Source: Patescibacteria group bacterium
Lineage (GTDB): Bacteria > Patescibacteriota > Microgenomatia > UBA10105 > UBA927
NCBI GenBank assembly: GCA_018821245.1
Contig: JAHJMO010000001.1
Span: 1 to 61,736, forward strand
Direction of reading: 5' to 3'
DNA length: 61,736 nt
Made by a program: the position numbers and the translations under genes. The notes below the pieces were generated by a model. It made no database searches and had not been told where the DNA came from. It was given only the letters and a program-made list of their open reading frames with translations. Shown here one piece after another: positions 51,004-59,197 of this stretch; position 1 is the first letter of the stretch; each line of letters starts with the position of its first letter.

Positions 51004-52749
51004 ATGAGAAAAGTCCTACAACTGTTTTTGTTTTTCTTTATCTCGCTATATCTCGCTATCCTTATGCCTTTTTCGGTTTACGCGCAATCCTGCGATTCGT
51101 CCTGCGGCAATCTTGATGAGTGCAAGGCAAAAATTTCCAAATGCCGGGAAGCGTGGGATCAGATGGAGGCAGCCAAAAAGCCGCACGTGGATGCCTTGCG
51201 CAAAATGGAGGCTGATATCGCGGCATTTCAGAGCCGCATCAAGACAATTGAGTCGTCGGTCATCCGCAAGGCACAGGCTATTGCCGAAGGAGAAAAGGAA
51301 CTTTCGGGAATGCTGGACCTGGCAGGCAGAAGGATCCGCCAGTTTTATAAGCGCACCATGACGTATAACCCCTTGTTTTCTCTTCTTTCTTCTGTCAACG
51401 TCGGGTCGGTATTGCGGACTGTTGCCTATCAGCAGGCGGCAACAAATGAGGACAAAAAAATGATTATCCAGACGGCGATACTCGTGAAGGATCTTGAAGA
51501 CAGGAAAAAAATCCTTGAATCCGAGCGTACTTCACTTGCCTACCTCAAGGATGAGACCGACCGGCGTGCTGCGTCGGTACGCAAGCTTGTTGGGGAGGCG
51601 ACAGCATATCAGGGGAAGCTCACGAGCATTATTGGCAGTCTTACCGCTAAACAGCAATCGTTTTTGGCCCAAAAGCTTGCCGGTCTTAATCTTCCGACCA
51701 GTTTAGGCGCAGGGCCTTTATACTGCACCGACGACCGCAAGCTTAACCCCGGATTTTCTCCGGCGTTTGCGTTTTTTACCTTCGGCATCCCGCATAGGGT
51801 AGGGATGAACCAGTATGGTGCGCTTGGTAGGGCGCAGGCAGGGCGGCAGTCCTACCAGGATATTCTGCGCGCATATTTTAACGGGATTAGTTTTGAAAGC
51901 GGCAGGGAAGATATTAAAATTAAGATTCAGGGACATGGAGAGAGATCTTTAGATGAGTATTTGCTGGGAATTTATGAAATGCCGGAAAACTGGGACATGA
52001 ATGCTTTAAAAGCCCAGGCAGTGGCCGCCAGAAGTTACGCGCTTGCTTACACCAATAACGGCCAGGGGGAAATCTGTACGACTCAAGCTTGTCAGGTTTG
52101 GAAGCCGGATAAAAAGACCGGACAGTGGAAGCAGGCGGTGGAACAAACCAAAGGTGAAGTGATGGTCAACGGCGGGCAGGTGATCAAAGCCTGGTATTCG
52201 TCAACTGACGGCGGGTATACTTTTACCTCCGGTGATGTGTGGGGCGGGGATAAAGCCTGGACCAAAAGATTAAGAGATACAACAGGAGAAGTTAATAGTT
52301 TTGATCAACTCAAAGAGCGAGCTTATGATAAAGAAAGCCCTTGTTTTTATGCAGCACAAGGCTGGAGGAGTGAATACGGCAAGTCTGCATGGCTCAAAAA
52401 CGAAGAAGTAGCAGACATTGCCAACGTCATCCTTCTTGCACGCAAAGACTCCTCTGCCAGGGAGCATCTTTACCAACCAGATAAACCCAACCCGGCCGGA
52501 ACTGACACGTGGGACAGGGAAAAAGTCAAACAAGAACTTCGCGCGCGCGGCATCACTCCGTACAACAGTGTTTCCGATGTTTCGCCAACAGGAGTAGATT
52601 GGGGGGTGGGAAGGACGACACAAATAACCATTGCCGGGGACGCAGGGACGAACACCTTTGACGGTCCGGAATTTAAAGACTTTTTCAATTTACGTGCTCC
52701 CGCAAACATCCAAATCGTAGGTCCGTTGTTTAACGTTGAGAGGAAGTAG
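51004..52749 (+). CDS. Exported SpoIID/LytB-domain protein with coiled coil
   Basis: 581 residues from the ATG at 51004. A signal peptide (MRKVLQLFLFFFISLYL to about VYAQS) precedes CDSSCGNLDECKAKISKC and a long coiled coil (about 40-220) like those of EnvC/PcsB hydrolase regulators. The SpoIID core follows: FGIPHRVGMNQYGALGRA, SLDEYLLGIYEMPENW, ALKAQAVAARSYAL and AWYSSTDGGYT. SpoIID-type proteins bind or cleave glycan strands of peptidoglycan. It probably remodels the wall during growth or pilus insertion. Confidence 0.88.
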   Translation: MRKVLQLFLFFFISLYLAILMPFSVYAQSCDSSCGNLDECKAKISKCREAWDQMEAAKKPHVDALRKMEADIAAFQSRIKTIESSVIRKAQAIAEGEKELSGMLDLAGRRIRQFYKRTMTYNPLFSLLSSVNVGSVLRTVAYQQAATNEDKKMIIQTAILVKDLEDRKKILESERTSLAYLKDETDRRAASVRKLVGEATAYQGKLTSIIGSLTAKQQSFLAQKLAGLNLPTSLGAGPLYCTDDRKLNPGFSPAFAFFTFGIPHRVGMNQYGALGRAQAGRQSYQDILRAYFNGISFESGREDIKIKIQGHGERSLDEYLLGIYEMPENWDMNALKAQAVAARSYALAYTNNGQGEICTTQACQVWKPDKKTGQWKQAVEQTKGEVMVNGGQVIKAWYSSTDGGYTFTSGDVWGGDKAWTKRLRDTTGEVNSFDQLKERAYDKESPCFYAAQGWRSEYGKSAWLKNEEVADIANVILLARKDSSAREHLYQPDKPNPAGTDTWDREKVKQELRARGITPYNSVSDVSPTGVDWGVGRTTQITIAGDAGTNTFDGPEFKDFFNLRAPANIQIVGPLFNVERK

Positions 52750-52755
52750 TATAAT
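52726..52755 (+). promoter_or_regulatory. Promoter for the PH-domain protein operon
   Basis: TTGTTT (52726-52731), 18-base spacer and a perfect TATAAT (52750-52755), partly inside the end of the SpoIID gene. A small hairpin (AGCCG-AAAG-CGGCT) lies in the 5' leader before the ATG at 52795. Confidence 0.5.
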
Positions 52756-52794
52756 GGCAAAAAGCCGAAAGCGGCTGTTCGGAAAACAAAATTA

Positions 52795-53424
52795 ATGCCT
52801 ATCTTGTATCAACCGCCTAAACCAAACAAGCCTGCTCGCCAAAAAGGCGACACTCATGACGTGAGAATGGGGCCTTTGACGAGTTATATCGTGGGTCCAA
52901 CCGGCATACGATTTGAAACGCAGGAACAGGGAGAAAAAATCATTTTGTTCATGCGGCAGCATGTTATTTTTCTTGTTCCCACGATTTGTTTGGCTATACT
53001 TCTTGTTTTGGCTCCTTCCGTTCTCGTTCCCTTTATGCTGCGTTTTATGCATTTGCCCATCCGATTGCCGGTGGGCTATGTCATAGTAGGGACGCTATTT
53101 TGGTATGTGGTTACGTTTGGAGTGGTGCTCATACGCTTTCTCCGGTGGTTTTTTAACATATATATTGTCACAGACAAGCGCGTCGTTGATATTGACTTCG
53201 TACACCTTCTGTATAAAGAATTTTCTGAAGCGAAGTTATCTAAAATCCAGGACATGACATTCAAAACAGGCGGGTTTTTCTCGACGATTTTCAACTACGG
53301 AAACGTTGTTATTCAGACGGCCGGAGAGCTTCCGAATTTTGATTTTGAAAGCGTACCGAACCCTGAGAAAGTAGTGCAGACCATAAGCGGGCTTATACAC
53401 AAATCGACATCGTCGACAATATGA
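52795..53424 (+). CDS. PH-domain membrane protein (YdbS-like)
   Basis: The 209-residue protein has two membrane helices (about 57-80 and 92-115) followed by a bacterial PH-like domain: YIVTDKRVVDIDFVHLLYKEF, LSKIQDMTFKTGGF and YGNVVIQTAGE. Such proteins sit at the membrane with the PH domain in the cytoplasm; the precise function is unknown. The stop overlaps the next gene (ATGA). Confidence 0.8.
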   Translation: MPILYQPPKPNKPARQKGDTHDVRMGPLTSYIVGPTGIRFETQEQGEKIILFMRQHVIFLVPTICLAILLVLAPSVLVPFMLRFMHLPIRLPVGYVIVGTLFWYVVTFGVVLIRFLRWFFNIYIVTDKRVVDIDFVHLLYKEFSEAKLSKIQDMTFKTGGFFSTIFNYGNVVIQTAGELPNFDFESVPNPEKVVQTISGLIHKSTSSTI

Positions 53425-53633
53425 CACCTTCAGCCATAGTTTTATTGGTTTTAAAAATATGCAGCCTCATGGGGTTGGGGCTCTACTGCATTTTCGCCGC
53501 GATCATCGTACGACAGGAACAGCTCATGGCACACGTCCTTGAGGAAGCATTCGAACCGGTGTTAAAGCTTCTGACCATTATCCATCTTATTGCTTCTTTG
53601 GGAACGTTCTTTTTGGCAATTATTCTTCTCTAA
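53421..53633 (+). CDS. Small two-helix membrane protein
   Basis: 70 residues: a first membrane helix (about 5-27), a short charged loop (RQEQLMAHVLEEAFEPV) and a second helix (about 48-69). Topology resembles small CPR membrane proteins of unknown function. Translation is coupled to the PH-domain gene by ATGA, so the two products may work together. No motif recognised. Confidence 0.6.
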   Translation: MTPSAIVLLVLKICSLMGLGLYCIFAAIIVRQEQLMAHVLEEAFEPVLKLLTIIHLIASLGTFFLAIILL

Positions 53634-53660
53634 AAGCTTTTCTGCTACTATTATAAGAGT

Positions 53661-55481
53661 ATGCGGATGAAACCTGCGGTATCGTCGGTCGTTGGTATGA
53701 CGAGCCCTACGCATTGGGGGCAAGTACTGCAGTTGCCGGCCGCGTATGGCGTGGTAGAGGTGGAAGTGGCGGACGCTATTGCCCGGCAACGCGGCATCGA
53801 CGTCCTTATGCAACTGACGCGATATTTGACTGATCCCCCGACAAGCCTGCAAGGGCTGGAGGACATAGCAGATGACGTGATGGACGGGGACATAAAGACT
53901 CTTCTGATGCTTGTTCCGGTCGGAGACGTTGTCTACCTTGTGCTTCGTGGTGAAGGAGCGGTGTATATCAAGCGCGAAAACCAATTGGCCAAACTTATGG
54001 ACGCACCCGGCGCAATTTCGGGGAAAGTCCAAAAAGGAGACACGATTCTTTTGTCTTCATACGGATTTGTACGCGCGATATCCGGGGATGAATTGGCGCA
54101 AACATTTGACCACCTTTCTGCTCCCGAGGTCGCCGAAAAGCTTACGATATGCCTGCATGAGAAAGACGGTCAAGAGGGCGGAGCCGCACTTATTTTTCAG
54201 GTAGTGGATTATGTTTCTGATGGGGGGGAGTCTATCGGGAGAGAGTCCGAAGTTGTGCAATCCATCGCACAGAAGACGTTTTGGCATAATAAATCTTTTC
54301 GAACCGCGATGTCTAACGTTTTGCCTTTATCAGTGCGAAATAAATTAAGGCTACTGCGTCACGTTCGCTTAAATACAGCAACAATAATTGCTTTGTTTGT
54401 GATCTGCTTTTTTTTGCTGAGTGTTGGCCTGGGTATACGAAGGAAGATAGGAAGGACGAAAAATCAAGCGATCACAAGTGCCGTGACCCAGGCACAACAT
54501 GCTTTTGATGAGGGCATGGCTCTTTTAGATCTCAATCCCGTTAAAGGGAGGGAACGGTTAAAGCAGGCCAAGGATGTCCTGGATCCGATTGTTGGGTCAA
54601 TTGTTCCACGATCGGCCGAAGGGAGACAAGTTGCCGTCATTTACCGCCAGATAACGGATGCTCTGACGCAAGCCATGCACGTGACGCAACAAGAGCCGCA
54701 ATTATATTTTGACGTGAGCTTGCTGAAGAAAGGGGCACAGGCGTCTGCACTATCGATTTCAGGTGACAAAATCGGCATACTTGATAGTTCGGGGCAGGCG
54801 GTGTATTCTGTAGATTTTTCTTCAAAGAAGGGACAGGTAGCGGGAGGAGGCGCTGGGTTTGGCGTGGCATCGGCAGTTGCCGCGTACGGAGACAAAATAT
54901 ATACGCTGACAGACAGCGGCATACATGAAACGCGGACATCCGATAATAAAACGACTCAATCAGTTATCCCTAAAGACAGTCAATGGGGTTCGATTACAGG
55001 CATGGTGGCGTATGGAGGAAACTTGTATTTATTGGATACGCAAAAGGGGAGGATTTGGAAATATGTGTCTGCAGATAAAACTCCTCATGGATTTTCCGAA
55101 TTGCGTGAGTACCTCAACCCTGATACATTGCCGGATTTTTCCCAGGCAACCGGCATGGCGATTGACGGAACGGTGTGGGTGGGAACGCGTTTGGGGAAAC
55201 TCCTGCGTTTTATACAAGGAAAAGAAAGCACCTTCGCGCCTGAAGGGGTAGAGCCGGCGTTAGGAACCAACCTTTTCGTATACACGTCAGATGACGTAAA
55301 GAATCTCTATGTATTAGATTCACAGAATAAGCGCGTGGTTGTATTGGATAAAGACGGTAATTATCTTGCGCAGTACGTATGGGAGAGCAACATGAATCCG
55401 GATCAAATCGTGGTTTCCGAAGCAAAGAAGCTGATACTGCTTTTGGCAGAAGGGAAGATTTATTCAATTGACCTTCAATAA
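53661..55481 (+). CDS. PP2C-like domain, membrane helix and beta-propeller protein
   Basis: The 606-residue protein starts with a PP2C-like phosphatase fold (about 1-200: YLVLRGEGAVYIKRE, GKVQKGDTILLSSYGFV) in which the metal-binding aspartates are not all evident, so it may be inactive. A membrane helix lies at about 233-253, then a helical linker, and then a beta-propeller-like outer domain (about 350-606) with repeats such as KIGILDSSGQAVYSVD, GNLYLLDTQKGRIWKY and KNLYVLDSQNKRVVVLD. This topology suggests a transmembrane sensor or scaffold. It is followed by smpB. Confidence 0.6.
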   Translation: MRMKPAVSSVVGMTSPTHWGQVLQLPAAYGVVEVEVADAIARQRGIDVLMQLTRYLTDPPTSLQGLEDIADDVMDGDIKTLLMLVPVGDVVYLVLRGEGAVYIKRENQLAKLMDAPGAISGKVQKGDTILLSSYGFVRAISGDELAQTFDHLSAPEVAEKLTICLHEKDGQEGGAALIFQVVDYVSDGGESIGRESEVVQSIAQKTFWHNKSFRTAMSNVLPLSVRNKLRLLRHVRLNTATIIALFVICFFLLSVGLGIRRKIGRTKNQAITSAVTQAQHAFDEGMALLDLNPVKGRERLKQAKDVLDPIVGSIVPRSAEGRQVAVIYRQITDALTQAMHVTQQEPQLYFDVSLLKKGAQASALSISGDKIGILDSSGQAVYSVDFSSKKGQVAGGGAGFGVASAVAAYGDKIYTLTDSGIHETRTSDNKTTQSVIPKDSQWGSITGMVAYGGNLYLLDTQKGRIWKYVSADKTPHGFSELREYLNPDTLPDFSQATGMAIDGTVWVGTRLGKLLRFIQGKESTFAPEGVEPALGTNLFVYTSDDVKNLYVLDSQNKRVVVLDKDGNYLAQYVWESNMNPDQIVVSEAKKLILLLAEGKIYSIDLQ

Positions 55482-55494
55482 AAAATAGTCATGT

Positions 55495-55938
55495 ATGAAG
55501 ATTATCAATCGTAAAGCATTTTTTGACTACACCATCACGGATCGGTTTGAAGCCGGTATCCAACTGACCGGCGCGGAGGTCAAGTCCGTCCGTGGCGGAC
55601 ACGGGAAGCTGGAAGGGTCGTTTGTGCGCATAATCGGCTCCGAAGCGTATCTTATAAACGCACAGATTTTTCCATATATTTATGCCCGACTGGAGGGGTA
55701 TGATCCTAAGCGGACCAGGAAGCTTCTTCTGCACAAAAAAGAGATTGTCAGTCTCAAAAGCAAGATCGAGGGCGCTAATTTAACTTTAATTCCGCTTTCA
55801 TGGTATAATAGTGGCCCTCTGATTAAGCTTGAAGTTGGTCTTGCGCGCGGCAAAAAGAAGTATGAGAAAAGGGAAGCAATCAAGCGGGAAGACCAAAAAA
55901 GAGAATTAGAGCAGGAATTTAGGGGGAAGATAAAATAA
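55495..55938 (+). CDS. smpB: SsrA-binding protein SmpB
   Basis: The 147-residue protein starts MKIINRKAFFDYTITDRFEAGI and has the core GAEVKSVRGGHGKLEGSFVRI, EAYLINAQIFPY and LLLHKKEI, plus a basic C-terminal tail. SmpB binds tmRNA and brings it to stalled ribosomes. The tmRNA gene begins 27 bases downstream, a tight smpB-ssrA pair. Confidence 0.95.
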   Translation: MKIINRKAFFDYTITDRFEAGIQLTGAEVKSVRGGHGKLEGSFVRIIGSEAYLINAQIFPYIYARLEGYDPKRTRKLLLHKKEIVSLKSKIEGANLTLIPLSWYNSGPLIKLEVGLARGKKKYEKREAIKREDQKRELEQEFRGKIK

Positions 55939-55945
55939 GGACGTA

Positions 55946-55962
55946 ATCCCGCTAAGCGGGAT
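55946..55962. repeat. Perfect palindrome, 8-bp arms around a single A
   Basis: ATCCCGCT (55946-55953), A, AGCGGGAT (55955-55962), between smpB and ssrA. It shares the core CGCTAAGCG with 61694-61710, while the outer bases differ but stay complementary. Confidence 0.7.
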
Positions 55963-55965
55963 AAC

Positions 55966-56366
55966 GGGGACGAATTGCTTCGACAGTTAGCGGCTCTTTA
56001 ACACGGCAGGCCGACTTTGATAAACAGTCGTTAAACATTTATCAAATTCATAACTGCTGATGAACAATCAGAGTTAGCTAAATGGGCGCCTAAGTGGCAA
56101 GAGGCATTTGCCGCAAGGCAGCTTCAAGTAGCTTACGCCTAAATAGCCATCTCCAGGTTAGTTTTCTCGGTGACGTCCTGGAGGTGTAAACCCAGCCGGG
56201 ATGCAGTTATTTAGGTTTGACGTTCCTTAATAACAAAGACTAATACGTCTTGATCCCGCCGTTCTTGTCAATTCGGATTAGGCGGGATGACAAACATAGA
56301 TTGACTAAGCCTGTAGAAGTGTTAAAAGTTGCTTTCTGGACGAGAGTTCATCACTCTCCGTCTCCA
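55966..56366 (+). ncRNA. ssrA: Transfer-messenger RNA (ssrA)
   Basis: The 5' end GGGGACG (55966-55972) pairs with CGTCTCC (56359-56365) to close the tRNA-like domain, with the tmRNA-type CTTCGACAG just inside the 5' arm. Pseudoknot elements are visible: arms TTTGATAAA and TTTATCAAA early, CTCCAGG and CCTGGAG in the middle, and CCCGCC/GGCGGG interleaved with TTGTCA/TGACAA late. A tag frame starts at GCT 56056 and ends at TAA 56140-56142, 28 codons ending VAYA. The CTAAGCCTGTAGA segment near the 3' end is conserved in tmRNAs. The T-loop (TTCATCA) departs from TTCGANY, and CCA is not encoded. Confidence 0.85.
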
Positions 56367-56373
56367 CACTTCG

Positions 56374-56393
56374 CCCTGATTTAACAATCGGGG
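56374..56393. other. Hairpin downstream of ssrA
   Basis: GCCCTGATT pairs with AATCGGGGC (one G-U) around a TAAC loop just after the tmRNA 3' end. It is not followed by a T-run, so it may be a processing or weak termination structure. Confidence 0.35.
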
Positions 56394-56444
56394 CTTCGCG
56401 TGGTAAACCACAGCTTGATAGAAAATTAACGTTGATGTTTTCCT

Positions 56445-57125
56445 ATGCAGTTGTTGGATCTTTTTTTCCCTAAACGCTGTATTGGGTGCGGCAAAATCGG
56501 CAGGTACTTTTGTGAGCGATGCAAATTGCGTATTCGTGTCATTGGAGAAAGAGAAGCCATTTGTCCTGTTTGTGAAAAACCCGCAATCGGAGGCGCGATA
56601 CACCCACGATGCAAAAGCCGGTATTCTATTGACGGTCTGACCAGCTTTTTCCGTTATGACGGGCCGGTACGGAAAGCGATCAAGACTGTAAAATATCGTC
56701 TGGTTTCTGATTTAGTTTTCGAATTTATTGATCTTATCCCGCAATTCGCAATTAGACAATTAGATAATTCGCAATTATTGGTTCCCATTCCTCTTCACTC
56801 TTCTCGTCTTCGCGAGCGCGGCTTTAATCAAGCGGCAATATTGGGTAAATTAATTGCAGACAAAATAAATATTCCGCTTAGAACCGATATTCTTAAACGG
56901 GTCAGAAAAACTACCCCACAGGTAGAGATGAAAAAACGAGACGATAGGTTAAAGAATATGGGAAATGTATTTGTCGTGAACAATATAGCGATTCAACAAT
57001 ATAACAATTCAGCAATTTTTCTGTTTGACGATGTCTTTACTACCGGGGCCACCATGCGCGCTGCTGCCAATATTTTAAAGAGGTCTGGTGTAAAATTTGT
57101 TTGGGGAGTTACAATCGCACGGTAA
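56445..57125 (+). CDS. ComF-family phosphoribosyltransferase-like protein
   Basis: The 226-residue protein has the N-terminal zinc finger (CIGCGKIG, CERC, CPVCEKP), then FRYDGPVRKAIKTVKYR, VPIPLHSSRLRERGFNQA and the PRPP-binding-like IFLFDDVFTTGATM. ComF proteins act in uptake of transforming DNA and in recombination, fitting the secretion/pilus genes in this window. Two short tandem tracts (56740-56776 and 56979-57018) lie in the coding region between conserved strands. Confidence 0.92.
   Translation: MQLLDLFFPKRCIGCGKIGRYFCERCKLRIRVIGEREAICPVCEKPAIGGAIHPRCKSRYSIDGLTSFFRYDGPVRKAIKTVKYRLVSDLVFEFIDLIPQFAIRQLDNSQLLVPIPLHSSRLRERGFNQAAILGKLIADKINIPLRTDILKRVRKTTPQVEMKKRDDRLKNMGNVFVVNNIAIQQYNNSAIFLFDDVFTTGATMRAAANILKRSGVKFVWGVTIAR
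56740..56776 (+). repeat. Period-7/8 tandem tract inside comF (first)
   Basis: Units CGCAATT, CGCAATT, AGACAATT, AGATAATT, CGCAATT, encoding a polar run just before the conserved LLVPIPLH strand. Confidence 0.7.
56979..57018 (+). repeat. Period-8 tandem tract inside comF (second)
   Basis: Units AACAATAT, AGCGATTC, AACAATAT, AACAATTC, AGCAATTT, encoding NNIAIQQYNNSAI directly before the FLFDDVFTTGATM motif. Confidence 0.7.
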
Positions 57126-57130
57126 TTGTA

Positions 57131-57154
57131 TTAGCATGTTAACACGTTAATATG
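57131..57154 (+). repeat. Period-8 tandem tract supplying the next start codon
   Basis: Units TTAGCATG, TTAACACG, TTAATATG. The ATG of the thiamine pyrophosphokinase gene (57152) is the end of the third unit, and the units match those upstream of uppS. Confidence 0.7.
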
Positions 57155-57784
57155 ATTAATAAATTAGCAATTGTTGCCGGTGGGAAATTGTCAAAAAAGT
57201 TTCTGCCGGAAATGAAAAGAGCAGATTATAGTATCGGCGTAGACCATGGTGCGTATTGGCTAATCAAAAACAATATCCGTCCTGATGTATCTCTGGGAGA
57301 TTTTGATTCTGTCACAGAAGAAGAATTGAGATGCATTAAACAACAATCAAAAAAGATAATTGTTTGTGCCAAAGAAAAAAACGAAACAGATTTAGAGATT
57401 GCTGTGGGAGAGGCAATGAGCATTCATCCACAGAAGGTAGTTATTTATGGCGCAACAGGTGTGCGTCTGGATCACACAATTGCCGCAGTTAATTTATTGG
57501 GGAAATTTTTAGCGAATAAAATACCGGCGAAAATCGTTGATGAACACAACGAAATATCCCTCATGAACACAAAACAAATACTACCAAAAGGTAAGCATAA
57601 ATATTTTTCAATTTTTGCCTATACCAAAAAGGCAGTTGTAACATTAAAACAGTTTAAATATCCGGTTTCACAAAAAACTTTTTTTCGAGAATCAAGCTTA
57701 GGAGTCAGCAACGAAATTCAAAGCCAAAAAGGAGAAGTAATTATTCACAGCGGAAAAGTATTGGTGATAAAAAGTAAAGATTAA
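57152..57784 (+). CDS. Thiamine pyrophosphokinase
   Basis: The 210-residue protein has GVDHGAYWL, SLGDFDSVTEEE with the catalytic/metal aspartates, KNETDLEIAV, YGATGVRLDHTIAAVNLL and SLGVSNEI with the thiamine-binding Ser, all TPK signatures. It makes thiamine diphosphate from thiamine and ATP, implying salvage rather than synthesis. Its start codon lies within a tandem tract. Confidence 0.92.
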   Translation: MINKLAIVAGGKLSKKFLPEMKRADYSIGVDHGAYWLIKNNIRPDVSLGDFDSVTEEELRCIKQQSKKIIVCAKEKNETDLEIAVGEAMSIHPQKVVIYGATGVRLDHTIAAVNLLGKFLANKIPAKIVDEHNEISLMNTKQILPKGKHKYFSIFAYTKKAVVTLKQFKYPVSQKTFFRESSLGVSNEIQSQKGEVIIHSGKVLVIKSKD

Positions 57785-57809
57785 TAGAAATTCAATTATG
57801 CCAAAATAT

Positions 57810-58994
57810 TCACGTAGCAAGGCCGTGCTTTTGAGCAAACTTATCTATCCTATCGAAGGCCTCGTGAATCACCTTGGCGTCTGCGGCAAAGGACATCCTA
57901 AGATGATTTTTCCCAGCCGGGCCCATGCTGTCGCCAGGAATCGTAATCACTTTTGCTTCATCAACTAACATCTTGGCAAAATCAAGAGCCGGCATGTCAA
58001 AACCGATTATTTTCGGAAAAACATAATAAGCCCCATCGGGCCTGGAAAAAGAAAATAGTTTTGGTAGTTTCTCTAATCTCTCGCAAATTGCCTGTCTTGA
58101 TTCGGCGAACTTTATTTTAAAATGATTAATCGTTTCTTCACCTATCGGATCGGACAAAGCGGCAATAGAGGCAACGATAGACGGCGTTGACGGACTGATG
58201 CTGAAATAGACGTGAACATCATTGATCTTGGCGATAATCTCCGGGTTGGCGTAAACATAGCCGATTCTCCAACCGGTCATGGCAAACTCTTTGGAAAAGC
58301 TTTTGCAGACAATGAGATTGTTTCTTAATTTCGGAATCTGCATCGGACTGAATAAATCTTTGCCATAAGTTAAAAAGTCGTAGGCCTCATCAAGAACAAG
58401 GATTAAGTTGTTTTTCAAGATAATGTCTGACAATCTCCTAACTTCTGCCTCGTTCAAAACCGTTCCGGTCGGGTTATTCGGATTGGTTAGAATAACCATT
58501 TTCGTTTTGGAGGTAATCGCTTTTTCCAGTTTCTCTAAATCAATGGACCAATTGTTATTTTCATTGTAAGAAACGAAAGCTGGTGTTGCCTGGGCTAAAT
58601 GAATCTGCGAAAGATGAAGGGGGTAGCTTGGGTCAAAGTAGATGACTTCGTCGTCTTTCTCCAGAAAAGCCATGATGGCTGAAAATAATCCTCCGATTCC
58701 GCCCACGGTGAGATAAATCTCTTCTAATTTCGGGGTAAATCCGTGTTTTCTCTCAATTTTCTGGATTATCAGAGTTTTCAGTTCGTTCTCAATCTTGGGT
58801 AAAGAATACTGGCCGATTGTCGGATCCATTTTTGACCTCTCATAAAGATAATCATAGATAAACTGAGGCGTGGGGAAAAGCGGTGTCCCCTGGCCTAATG
58901 AAACCACCTCCGGATATTTGGCCGCATACCGCATCATCGCGCCGATGCCGGCGTTAGGAACGTTTTGCGCTCGCTGACTAAATTTGTATTCCAT
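57810..58994 (-). CDS. PLP-dependent aminotransferase, class I/II
   Basis: The 394-residue protein has the fold-type I features: SLGQGTPLFPTP, QYSLPKIENEL, ILTNPNNPTGTVLNEAE, LVLDEAYDFLTYG and the PLP lysine in CKSFSKEFAMTGWRIGY, with the late LRMSFAAD arginine. It is close to the aspartate/aromatic aminotransferase group. The substrate cannot be told from sequence. It is convergent with the TPK gene, 26 bases apart. Confidence 0.92.
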   Translation of the reverse strand: MEYKFSQRAQNVPNAGIGAMMRYAAKYPEVVSLGQGTPLFPTPQFIYDYLYERSKMDPTIGQYSLPKIENELKTLIIQKIERKHGFTPKLEEIYLTVGGIGGLFSAIMAFLEKDDEVIYFDPSYPLHLSQIHLAQATPAFVSYNENNNWSIDLEKLEKAITSKTKMVILTNPNNPTGTVLNEAEVRRLSDIILKNNLILVLDEAYDFLTYGKDLFSPMQIPKLRNNLIVCKSFSKEFAMTGWRIGYVYANPEIIAKINDVHVYFSISPSTPSIVASIAALSDPIGEETINHFKIKFAESRQAICERLEKLPKLFSFSRPDGAYYVFPKIIGFDMPALDFAKMLVDEAKVITIPGDSMGPAGKNHLRMSFAADAKVIHEAFDRIDKFAQKHGLAT

Positions 58995-59051
58995 TAATTT
59001 ATCCTACCCAAAAAGCGCCTTTCTGGCGACTTTTGAAACCTCTCGGTCTCT

Positions 59052-59092
59052 CGATCCTTCGGCAAGCTCAGGATGGTGAACTTGTCGAATCC
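59052..59092. repeat. REP-like imperfect palindrome
   Basis: Arms TTCGGCAAG (59058-59066) and CTTGTCGAA (59081-59089) pair with one G-U; an inner ATCC/GGAT pair also exists. Its translation on the plus strand contains LRQAQDGEL, a peptide often seen when intergenic REP-like repeats of this type are translated. It lies between the aminotransferase and the homing endonuclease promoter. Confidence 0.6.
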
Positions 59093-59130
59093 ACAAGTTT
59101 TTCCAGACCAAACTATGCGACCCTTCCTTA

Positions 59131-59159
59131 TTGCACTTTTTCAGTTACTATCATATCAT
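59131..59159 (+). promoter_or_regulatory. Promoter for the homing endonuclease gene
   Basis: TTGCAC (59131-59136), 17-base spacer, TATCAT (59154-59159). The start is predicted near 59166, 32 bases before the ATG at 59198. Confidence 0.5.
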
Positions 59160-59197
59160 GGAAATATGGCATAGTCGATATAGAAAATAGATACAAA

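Noticed and set aside
41373-57154. Tandem tracts as a CRISPR array
   Set aside because: Units are 7-8 bases with no spacers, scattered singly in genes, and no cas genes are present.
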